From an uncultured Lachnospiraceae bacterium (GTDB lineage Bacteria > Bacillota > Clostridia > Lachnospirales > Lachnospiraceae), in NCBI GenBank assembly GCA_902782625.1, contig CACZNZ010000131.1, forward strand, positions 1-9,636: DNA of 9,636 bases, written 5' to 3'. A program made the translations under genes and the position numbers. Shown one piece after another: positions 1 through 6,263 of the stretch (within the stretch, counting starts at the first letter, position 1; every line of letters starts with the position of its first letter). The notes below the pieces were generated by a model that worked only from the letters and a program-made list of their open reading frames with translations, was not told the DNA's origin and searched no databases.

Positions 1-164
1 ACGCCTTTTTCCCGTTCGGAGACAATATTGAACGCGCTCACAAGAGTGGTGTGGAGTACGTAGCGCAGCCAGGCGGTTCGATCCGTGATGACAATGTCAT
101 CGAGACCTGCAACAAATACAATATGGTCATGAGCTTTACAAAGATTCGATTATTCCACCACTAG
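1..164 (+). CDS. purH: AICAR transformylase (PurH-type), C-terminal end only
   Basis: Only the last 53 codons are present, read in the frame whose first full codon is at base 3 and ending at TAG 162-164. The visible peptide contains FPFGDNIERAHKSGV, then QPGGSIRDDNVIE, and ends SFTKIRLFHH. This is the highly conserved C-terminus of the AICAR formyltransferase domain, which transfers a formyl group from 10-formyl-tetrahydrofolate to AICAR late in purine synthesis. The cut leaves it unknown whether this is the bifunctional transformylase/IMP cyclohydrolase or the stand-alone transformylase known from many clostridia; the N-terminal cyclohydrolase domain would lie outside the window. Family identity is secure. 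The gene converges with aroA, with 19 bases between the stop codons. Confidence 0.9.
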   Translation, partial: AFFPFGDNIERAHKSGVEYVAQPGGSIRDDNVIETCNKYNMVMSFTKIRLFHH

Positions 165-167
165 AAT

Positions 168-201
168 CTGTCTCTGAGACAGTTTAGTGTCTCAGACTGT
201 C
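168..201. repeat. Nested inverted repeats between convergent purH and aroA
   Basis: Two mutually exclusive hairpins share one arm. CTGTCTC (168-174) pairs with GAGACAG (176-182) around a single central base. Alternatively TCTGAGACA (173-181) pairs perfectly with TGTCTCAGA (188-196) around a 6-base loop. The second hairpin covers the aroA stop codon. Neither strand has a clear T-tract after the stem, so this is not a canonical intrinsic terminator. Its position between two converging genes still suggests a weak bidirectional 3'-end structure. The function is inferred. Confidence 0.45.
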
Positions 202-1464
202 AAGATCATGAAAAAAAGAAGGGAAGGAAACAGAAACACATTGTCCGTCTTTGATCATGGTATCTCCATGGGCGCAAAGACCGGCGATGGCAAAGCTCAT
301 CGCGATGCGGTGATCTGCCTCACATTCGATAGAGGCCCCTTGTAGTGTTTCCTTCCCTTCTATAATAAATCCATCTTCTGTTGCCGTGATATCGGCTCCC
401 ATTGCAAGGAGATTTTTTGTCACGATGGCGATACGGTCAGATTCCTTAACCTTTAATTCCGCTGCATCACGAATGACGGTCCTTCCTTCTGCGAGAGCGG
501 CCATGACAGCAATCATCGGGATCTCATCGATCAGTCTTGGGATGATATCCCCTTCAATCACACAACCGTGAAGTGTGCTGTGTTTTACCAGGATATCTGC
601 GACGGGCTCTCCACCGCTGATGTGCTCATTGCAAAGCGTCAGATCAGCGCCCATGGCACGACAGACTTCCAGAATGCCGGCTCTTGTCGGATTGATGCCG
701 ACATGACGGATTAGGATTTCGGATCCCGGGACAAGGAGGCCTGCTGCGATAAAGTATGTCGCGGAGGAAATGTCTCCCGGAACGGTGATCTCATTTGCAA
801 AAAGTTCACTGCATGGCTCGATGGATACGGTTTTGCCACTGACTTGAAGATCAGCGCCGAAAGATCCAAGCATCCGTTCCGTGTGATCTCTTGAGACAGC
901 CGGTTCCGTGACACGGGTCGGACCGTCAGCGTAAAGACCGGCCAGAAGAATGCAGGATTTTACCTGGGCAGAAGCGACGCGAGAGTGATACTCAATCCCA
1001 TGAAGTTTTGCCGGCCTGATCAGAAGCGGTGCACAGTCATTTCCGTGAATGCTTGTGATGTCTGCCCCCATCGCCTGGAGAGGATCCATGATCCGTCTCA
1101 TGGGACGGCTGTTGAGGGAGGCATCTCCCGACATTTCGGAGGAAAAGGGTTGTCCCGCCAGGATGCCGCTCATCAGTCTGGTCGTTGTACCACTGTTGCC
1201 TACCGGCAGGATACCTTCAGGCGCATGAAGTCCGTGAAGTCCGTTGCCGTGAACGTGGATTTCATCTTTTTTTTCTTCAATCCGGATATGCATTTTCCGG
1301 AAACAGTCAATCGTAGAAAGACAGTCTGCGCCATGTAAAAAACCGTGAATCACTGTGATTCCTCTGGCGATAGATCCGAACATGACAGCCCGGTGGCTGA
1401 TGGATTTATCTCCGGGAATTGTAAGCTCCCCTCGAAGGGGAGCGCTTTTTTTTATGGTAATCAT
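184..1464 (-). CDS. aroA: 3-phosphoshikimate 1-carboxyvinyltransferase (EPSP synthase)
   Basis: This 426-residue cytosolic enzyme joins shikimate-3-phosphate and phosphoenolpyruvate to give EPSP, the penultimate step to chorismate. The length is normal for the family. The N-terminal motif PGDKSISHRA places Lys20, Ser21 and Arg25 at the substrate site. The PEP-site loop GNSGTTTRL (89-97) is of the Bacillus/class II-like form, not the E. coli GNAGTAMR form. SAQ (165-167) contacts shikimate phosphate. Asp313 is the expected catalytic acid, KESDR (340-344) and DHRIAM (384-389) are intact, and the C-terminus has SFPSFF where the E. coli type has a lysine. The ATG at 1464 is preceded by AAAGGA seven bases upstream. 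It lies 24 bases downstream of tyrA on the same strand, so the two are almost certainly co-transcribed. Inhibitor sensitivity cannot be read reliably from the sequence. Confidence 0.97.
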   Translation of the reverse strand: MITIKKSAPLRGELTIPGDKSISHRAVMFGSIARGITVIHGFLHGADCLSTIDCFRKMHIRIEEKKDEIHVHGNGLHGLHAPEGILPVGNSGTTTRLMSGILAGQPFSSEMSGDASLNSRPMRRIMDPLQAMGADITSIHGNDCAPLLIRPAKLHGIEYHSRVASAQVKSCILLAGLYADGPTRVTEPAVSRDHTERMLGSFGADLQVSGKTVSIEPCSELFANEITVPGDISSATYFIAAGLLVPGSEILIRHVGINPTRAGILEVCRAMGADLTLCNEHISGGEPVADILVKHSTLHGCVIEGDIIPRLIDEIPMIAVMAALAEGRTVIRDAAELKVKESDRIAIVTKNLLAMGADITATEDGFIIEGKETLQGASIECEADHRIAMSFAIAGLCAHGDTMIKDGQCVSVSFPSFFHDLDSLRH

Positions 1465-1488
1465 GTAATGTTCCTTTCTTAAAAAATG

Positions 1489-2586
1489 TTATCGCCTGTG
1501 GACGATATAATTTCGACTTTCCAGAATCTGAGCTGCTTTTTCACAGGATTCTTCATCGTAGAGCATGATCTCCATGACACCTTCTTCAAACTCTCTGTTG
1601 TGAACAATGCCGATGTTTTTGATATTGATATTATTGAATGCAAGTTGGCTGGCAGCGGTCGCAAGAGTTCCCGGCTCATCTGGAATATCGACATAGATCT
1701 TGTGGATCTTGTCGAAGAGTCCCTGGGAGTTATCTGGTACGGAACTACGGTATTCACCCGCTTCCCGGAAATATTCATTGACGTAGTCTCCGTGATTCTC
1801 CTCAAGTTCATTGATAACCTCTGTAAGATCAGCTATCATATCACGAAGCAGGCTTTTGATATTGCCGGAATTATTGGTGCAGATCTGCTCCCACATGATC
1901 GGGGAGGAGGAGGCAATCCTGGTGATGTCTTTAAAGCCTCCTGCTGCCAGCTGCCGGAGCATGCCGTTGTCATTGCGTCTTACGAGATGGACAAGTTCAC
2001 AGGCGATGATATGAGGAACATGGCTGATGGCAGCCGTGATAAAATCATGTTCGGAGGGGGCCAGAGCAACCACCAGGGCTCCGAGACCTGTCGTATATGC
2101 CTGAAAACCGGCTGTCAGGGAAAACCTTGTATTGCCGCTTGGCGTGATAAAATAATAGGCGTTCTCCAGTAGATGATCATTCGAATTGGCATAACCTGAT
2201 TTTTCGGATCCGACCATGGGATGACCGCCGATAAAATTCTCCTGGAGACCGCATGCATCTACTGCTTTCTGGACAGGCTCTTTGACGCTGCCGACATCGG
2301 AGATGATACAGTCTTCAGAGATGATTTCTTTCAGTACAGGAAGAAAAGAGATGTTGATTTCAACAGGTGCGCAGAGATAGATGATATCACAGCTTCCGAA
2401 CTCCGGATCGATATGGTCAAATGTTTTGTCTAACACACCTTCGGCAGCGGCAAGTTCTAAGGATTCTTTGTTTTCATCGTAGCCCAGGATCACGGTTTCC
2501 GGATGGATCCGACGGATGGTTCTGGCGATGGATCCGCCAATCAGACCAAGTCCCAGAAAACCTATGGTGGTATATTGATATTGCAT
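1489..2586 (-). CDS. tyrA: Prephenate dehydrogenase with C-terminal ACT domain
   Basis: This 365-residue enzyme oxidatively decarboxylates prephenate to 4-hydroxyphenylpyruvate, the tyrosine branch of aromatic amino-acid synthesis. A Rossmann dinucleotide-binding motif GLGLIGGS is at 12-19. The conserved GGHPMVGSEKSG (120-131) and ISHVPH (187-192) carry active-site histidines of the TyrA family. A helical dimerisation region follows to about 290. Residues 297-365 form an ACT domain (IPDEPGTLATAASQL), the usual place for amino-acid feedback control in Gram-positive TyrA proteins. There is no chorismate mutase domain, so it is the monofunctional type. The start at 2586 has GGAGG six bases upstream. 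It is the first gene of a leftward tyrA-aroA pair with its own promoter. Feedback inhibition by tyrosine is inferred from the ACT domain. Confidence 0.97.
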   Translation of the reverse strand: MQYQYTTIGFLGLGLIGGSIARTIRRIHPETVILGYDENKESLELAAAEGVLDKTFDHIDPEFGSCDIIYLCAPVEINISFLPVLKEIISEDCIISDVGSVKEPVQKAVDACGLQENFIGGHPMVGSEKSGYANSNDHLLENAYYFITPSGNTRFSLTAGFQAYTTGLGALVVALAPSEHDFITAAISHVPHIIACELVHLVRRNDNGMLRQLAAGGFKDITRIASSSPIMWEQICTNNSGNIKSLLRDMIADLTEVINELEENHGDYVNEYFREAGEYRSSVPDNSQGLFDKIHKIYVDIPDEPGTLATAASQLAFNNINIKNIGIVHNREFEEGVMEIMLYDEESCEKAAQILESRNYIVHRR

Positions 2587-2618
2587 TCTACGCCTCCTTC
2601 GAGATTTCTTTGCATTTC

Positions 2619-2647
2619 ATTGTAACGAAAAGAAAGATCAGTGTCAA
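2619..2647 (-). promoter_or_regulatory. Sigma-A promoter for tyrA-aroA
   Basis: Read on the minus strand, the -35 is a perfect TTGACA (2642-2647), followed by a 17-base spacer and TACAAT (2619-2624) as the -10. Transcription would start near 2612, leaving about 25 bases before the tyrA ATG. No T-box, attenuator or other leader structure fits in so short a leader. Confidence 0.85.
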
Positions 2648-2698
2648 TGCTCTTTTGCATTAAAGTGATAAAGTGTTATAAAAATGCCAAAATTATGC

Positions 2699-2727
2699 TT
2701 GTAATAATGCCTGTTTTTTAGTAAAAT
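2699..2727 (+). promoter_or_regulatory. Promoter for the EF-G paralog gene
   Basis: TTGTAA (2699-2704), a 17-base spacer and TAAAAT (2722-2727) give a good sigma-A match, predicting a start near 2734 and a leader of about 70 bases. A second possible promoter lies upstream: TTGCAT at 2655-2660, a 16-base spacer, and TATAAA at 2677-2682. The region is shared with the divergent tyrA promoter. Confidence 0.6.
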
Positions 2728-2736
2728 ACTCTTGTG

Positions 2737-2762
2737 GGTTTTTTTCTGATATATAAAAAACC
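2737..2762 (+). repeat. A/U-rich hairpin and palindrome in the leader of the EF-G paralog
   Basis: GGTTTTTT (2737-2744) pairs with AAAAAACC (2755-2762) around a 10-base loop at the very 5' end of the predicted transcript. A perfect palindrome CTATATATAG follows at 2771-2780. Both are weak structures in AT-rich DNA, so a regulatory role is only a possibility. Confidence 0.3.
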
Positions 2763-2802
2763 GATAATTTCTATATATAGTAGCACAGGAGGAGCAATAG
2801 TT

Positions 2803-4884
2803 ATGAATGTATATTCAACTGAGAACATCAGAAACGTCGCATTACTGGGTCATGGTGGATGTGGAAAGACATCTCTCGTAGAGTCCATGGCATTTACAAC
2901 CGGGATTATCAAGAGAATCCGTACGGTTGCAGAGGGCGGTACAGTCAGCGACTATGATAAAGAGGAGATTAAGAGAAACTTTTCTATTCAGACATCGGTT
3001 ATTCCGATTGAGACTGACGGAGTAAAGATCAATGTTCTGGATACACCAGGCCTTTTTGATTTCTCCGGAGAAGTTCACGAGGCGCTCAGTGTTGCTGATG
3101 CAGCTGTTATCGTAATCAGCGGCAAGTCCGGCATCGAAGTTGGTACAAGAAAGAGCTTTGATTTCTGTGCCAAGAAGAATATCCCTGTGATCGTTTACAT
3201 CACAAACGTGGAAGACGAGCATGTGGATGCTGCAGCTATCGTCGAAGAACTTCGCGATGAGTATGGTACCAAGATCGTTCCTTTCCAGATGCCGATCAAA
3301 GAAGGACATGAATTCAAAGGGTTTGTGAATGCTGCAACTATGAAAGTTACAGATGAGTCCATGAATGAGTCCGTTGCAGAAGAAGGCGATAATGACGAGC
3401 TTGACGAGTATCGTATGCAGCTTCTTGAAGGAGTGGCTGAGACCAGCGAAGAACTGATGGAGAAGTTCTTTGAGGAAGAACCTTTCACAGAGGAAGAGAT
3501 TTCTACAGCGATTGTTACAGCAGTGGCACAGGGAGATCTTGTTCCGGTAATCTGTGGCGAGATCAGCTCCAACTATGGTGCAAAGACTCTGATCGCAGCT
3601 ATGAAAGATTACTTCAGTGCTCCTGGCGTGATCGCTGATCAGTTTGTCGGCAAGAAGACAAAGACCGATGAAGAGTGCAAGGCAACCTTCGATCCGGCTG
3701 CACCGGTCAGTGCTTTTGTTTTCAAGACTATTGCCGATCCTTTTGTAGGACGTTTCTCTCTGGTTAAAGTTACAGACGGTGTTCTGAAGGCAGACTGTAC
3801 ACTTTACAACGGTAATAAAGATACAGAAGAACGTATCGGTAAACTTTATATTCTTCGTGGAAAAGAGCAGATCGAGATTGGCGAGCTTCAGCCTGGAGAT
3901 ATCGGCGCGATCGCTAAACTGTCTGATACTAAGACAGGGGATACCCTTTCACAGAAAGCAGATCCTATCGTATTTAACGAGATGAGCATGCCGGTACCGT
4001 ATACATTTACACGTTACGCAGCAAAATCCAAAGGCGATGAGGATAAAGTTTCCTCCGCTTTAAGAAAGTTGATGGATGAAGATCTCACACTCAAAGAGGT
4101 CAATGACAAGGCAAACCGCCAGATGCTCCTCTATGGTCTGGGTGACCAGCACCTTGAGATCGTCCGCAGCAAGCTTTCCGACAGATATAAAGTTGAGATT
4201 GAACTGATCAAGCCGAAGGTAGCCTTTAAAGAGACGATCCGCGGCAAGGTTGAGGTTCGTGGTAAATATAAAAAGCAGTCCGGTGGACATGGACAGTATG
4301 GTGATGTTCTTATGGAATTCGAACCGTCAGGTGATCTGGAGACGCCATATGAATTCTCAGAGAAGATCTTCGGCGGAGCTGTTCCGAAGAACTACTTCCC
4401 GGCAGTTGAGAAAGGTATCGCAGAAAGCTGTCTGAAGGGACCGCTTGCCGGATATCCTGTTGTCGGCATCAAGGCTGTCCTTACCGATGGTTCCTATCAT
4501 CCGGTAGACTCCTCCGAGATGGCTTTCAAGATGGCTGCAATCACTGCTTTCAAGAATGGTGTGATGGATGCTAAACCGGTTCTGCTTGAGCCAATCGTAA
4601 ATCTGAAGGTCGATGTTCTTGATAAGAACACCGGTGATGTTATGGGAGATCTGAATAAGCGTCGTGGCCGTATTCTTGGTATGAACCCGATTGAGGGAGG
4701 CCGCCAGGAACTCGAGGCTGATATCCCACTGGCAAGCCTGATCGGCTATTCCACAGATCTTCGTTCCATGACAGGCGGAAGCGGAGAATTCTCCTATGAA
4801 TTCAGCAGATACGAACAGATGCCGGCCGATGCTCAGGAAAAAGTCCTGAAGGAAGCAGCAGAGGAGAAAGAGAACGAAAAATAG
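2803..4884 (+). CDS. fusA2: Elongation factor G paralog (EF-G2-like) with degenerate GTPase motifs
   Basis: This 693-residue cytosolic protein has EF-G domain order: G domain (about 1-275), domain II (about 300-380), III, IV (about 470-590, with SGGHGQYG at 493-500 and HPVDSSEMAFK from 566) and V (from about 592, DLRSMTGGSGEF at 652-663). The P-loop GHGGCGKT (16-23) is intact. Other GTPase motifs depart from canonical EF-G: switch I has RNFSI (58-62) where RGITI is usual; switch II is DTPGLFDF (80-87), with Leu84 replacing the catalytic His; and TNVE (134-137) aligns with NKxD. This marks it as the EF-G2-type paralog, not the housekeeping fusA, which usually sits with rpsL/rpsG. The ATG at 2803 follows an AGGAGGAGC Shine-Dalgarno; an in-frame GTG at 2734 lies at the predicted transcription start and is unlikely. 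It forms a single-gene unit ending in a strong terminator. The exact role, perhaps translocation under particular conditions, is inferred. Confidence 0.88.
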   Translation: MNVYSTENIRNVALLGHGGCGKTSLVESMAFTTGIIKRIRTVAEGGTVSDYDKEEIKRNFSIQTSVIPIETDGVKINVLDTPGLFDFSGEVHEALSVADAAVIVISGKSGIEVGTRKSFDFCAKKNIPVIVYITNVEDEHVDAAAIVEELRDEYGTKIVPFQMPIKEGHEFKGFVNAATMKVTDESMNESVAEEGDNDELDEYRMQLLEGVAETSEELMEKFFEEEPFTEEEISTAIVTAVAQGDLVPVICGEISSNYGAKTLIAAMKDYFSAPGVIADQFVGKKTKTDEECKATFDPAAPVSAFVFKTIADPFVGRFSLVKVTDGVLKADCTLYNGNKDTEERIGKLYILRGKEQIEIGELQPGDIGAIAKLSDTKTGDTLSQKADPIVFNEMSMPVPYTFTRYAAKSKGDEDKVSSALRKLMDEDLTLKEVNDKANRQMLLYGLGDQHLEIVRSKLSDRYKVEIELIKPKVAFKETIRGKVEVRGKYKKQSGGHGQYGDVLMEFEPSGDLETPYEFSEKIFGGAVPKNYFPAVEKGIAESCLKGPLAGYPVVGIKAVLTDGSYHPVDSSEMAFKMAAITAFKNGVMDAKPVLLEPIVNLKVDVLDKNTGDVMGDLNKRRGRILGMNPIEGGRQELEADIPLASLIGYSTDLRSMTGGSGEFSYEFSRYEQMPADAQEKVLKEAAEEKENEK

Positions 4885-4906
4885 TTTTCTTTAATAAACC
4901 AATCCT

Positions 4907-4942
4907 GAGGAATGCGGTTTTGCCGCATTCCTCTTATTTTTT
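4907..4942 (+). terminator. Intrinsic terminator of the EF-G paralog gene
   Basis: GAGGAATGCGG (4907-4917) pairs perfectly over 11 bases with CCGCATTCCTC (4923-4933) around a 5-base loop. TTATTTTTT (4934-4942) follows. It begins 22 bases after the stop codon and separates this gene from hom. Confidence 0.93.
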
Positions 4943-4968
4943 ATGAATCCATGGTTTGCATATTTTAT

Positions 4969-4984
4969 TATAATGTGTTAATAT
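4969..4984 (+). promoter_or_regulatory. Probable promoter region for hom-lysC
   Basis: A perfect -10 hexamer TATAAT lies at 4969-4974, but no good -35 is found 16-18 bases upstream. An alternative pairing is TTGCAT (4956-4961), a 17-base spacer and TAATAT (4979-4984). A promoter is expected here because a strong terminator lies immediately upstream, but the exact hexamers are uncertain. Confidence 0.45.
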
Positions 4985-5032
4985 CCATGAGGAGATAATA
5001 AAGAAAGTGCAGGGAACACAGGAGGAACAGTA

Positions 5033-6241
5033 ATGGCCAATGTAGCAGTACTAGGATACGGAACCATCGGTGCCGGTGCAGTGAAGGTGGTTCAGACCAA
5101 TGCGAAGATTATCGAAAAGCGTGCCGGTCAAGCAATCAATGTGAAGCATATTCTTGATCTGCGAGATTTTCCGGGAGATCCTAATGAAGATAAAGTAGTA
5201 CATGATTATTCTGTTATTGAGAATGATGAAGATATCGATGTCGTGATCGAGTGTATGGGTGGTACAGAGCCTGCTTATACCTTTGTAAAAAAAGCGCTGC
5301 TTGCAGGCAGAAGTGTGGCTACATCCAATAAGGAACTCGTGGCAAGCCACGGAGCAGAGCTCATTCAGATTGCCAGAGATCACAAAGTTAATTTCCTTTT
5401 TGAGGCCAGTGTCGGAGGAGGAATTCCTATTATCCGACCAATCCTTACCTGTCTTTCCGCCGAGGACATTGAAGAGGTCAGCGGTATCTTAAACGGTACC
5501 ACAAACTACATGCTCATGCGTATGGAAGAAGCTGGATGTTCTTTTGAGGAAGCTTTGAAAGAAGCCCAGGAAAAAGGATATGCCGAACTGCATCCGGAGG
5601 CTGATGTCGAAGGGTATGACGCATGCCGTAAAATTGCAATTCTTACCTCTCTTGCAATCGGTCAGCAGGTTGATTACGAAGATATTCCGACAGAAGGAAT
5701 TACTTCGATCACTGCAGATGATATAAAGTATGCCACAATCATGGGCAGAAAGATCAAGCTTCTTGGAAGCAGCAAGATCAGAGGCGATAAGGTTTATGCG
5801 ATGGTAGCACCATTTTTGGTGGATGAAAAGCATCCACTTGCCGGAGTTACCGATGTATTCAATGCCATTTTTGTGCATGGCAATATGGTGGATGATACCA
5901 TGTATTACGGAAGAGGAGCAGGTTCTCTTCCTACCGCAAGTGCTGTGATTGCCGACGTGATTGACTGTGTCAAACATTTCGGAAAAAATATACGGATATA
6001 CTGGAAGCCTGAGAAGAAGGAACTGTCTGACTGGGGAGAATTCTCCAGAAGGTTTTTTGTGCGTGTCCGCGAAGACGTTTCCAATGCGGATATTCAGGAT
6101 GCTTTCGGAAAAGTAGATATGATTACGCTCGGAGGCTATAAAGAAAAAGCATTTGTTACGGAGAGCATACGCGAAGATGAATTTAAGGCGGCTGCAGAAA
6201 AAATCGGTGAATTGATAAATGTCATTCGCCTGGAAGGATAA
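5033..6241 (+). CDS. hom: Homoserine dehydrogenase
   Basis: This 402-residue enzyme reduces aspartate-4-semialdehyde to homoserine, the branch point toward threonine and methionine. The NAD(P)-binding motif GYGTIGAG is at 8-15, and SNKEL (98-102) lines the cofactor/substrate site. EASVGGGIP (124-132), NGTTNY (154-159) and GRGAGSLPTASAV (293-305) are family signatures. Asp196 and Lys200 in EGYDACRK correspond to the catalytic Asp/Lys pair of the family. The C-terminal tail from about 337 (RRFFVRVRED onward) starts like an ACT domain but is only about 65 residues long and lacks a clear DxPGVL loop, so allosteric control may be reduced or altered. The ATG at 5033 follows AGGAGG with good spacing. 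Aspartokinase begins 22 bases after the stop, so the two form one operon. Confidence 0.96.
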   Translation: MANVAVLGYGTIGAGAVKVVQTNAKIIEKRAGQAINVKHILDLRDFPGDPNEDKVVHDYSVIENDEDIDVVIECMGGTEPAYTFVKKALLAGRSVATSNKELVASHGAELIQIARDHKVNFLFEASVGGGIPIIRPILTCLSAEDIEEVSGILNGTTNYMLMRMEEAGCSFEEALKEAQEKGYAELHPEADVEGYDACRKIAILTSLAIGQQVDYEDIPTEGITSITADDIKYATIMGRKIKLLGSSKIRGDKVYAMVAPFLVDEKHPLAGVTDVFNAIFVHGNMVDDTMYYGRGAGSLPTASAVIADVIDCVKHFGKNIRIYWKPEKKELSDWGEFSRRFFVRVREDVSNADIQDAFGKVDMITLGGYKEKAFVTESIREDEFKAAAEKIGELINVIRLEG

Positions 6242-6263
6242 TCAGATAGATGGAGGACAAGGT

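Noticed and set aside
1486..2172. Long open frame of 228 codons on the plus strand, antisense to tyrA
   Set aside because: It lies wholly within the well-supported tyrA gene, has no convincing ribosome binding site or recognisable domain, and is a shadow of tyrA codon usage.
2734..2802. In-frame GTG upstream start adding 23 residues to the EF-G paralog
   Set aside because: It falls at the predicted transcription start, has no Shine-Dalgarno, and the added residues are translated hairpin sequence. ATG 2803 has an ideal ribosome binding site and gives the family N-terminus.
2842..3309. Open frame of 155 codons antisense to the EF-G paralog
   Set aside because: It is fully within conserved G-domain coding sequence and has no independent expression signals or family resemblance.
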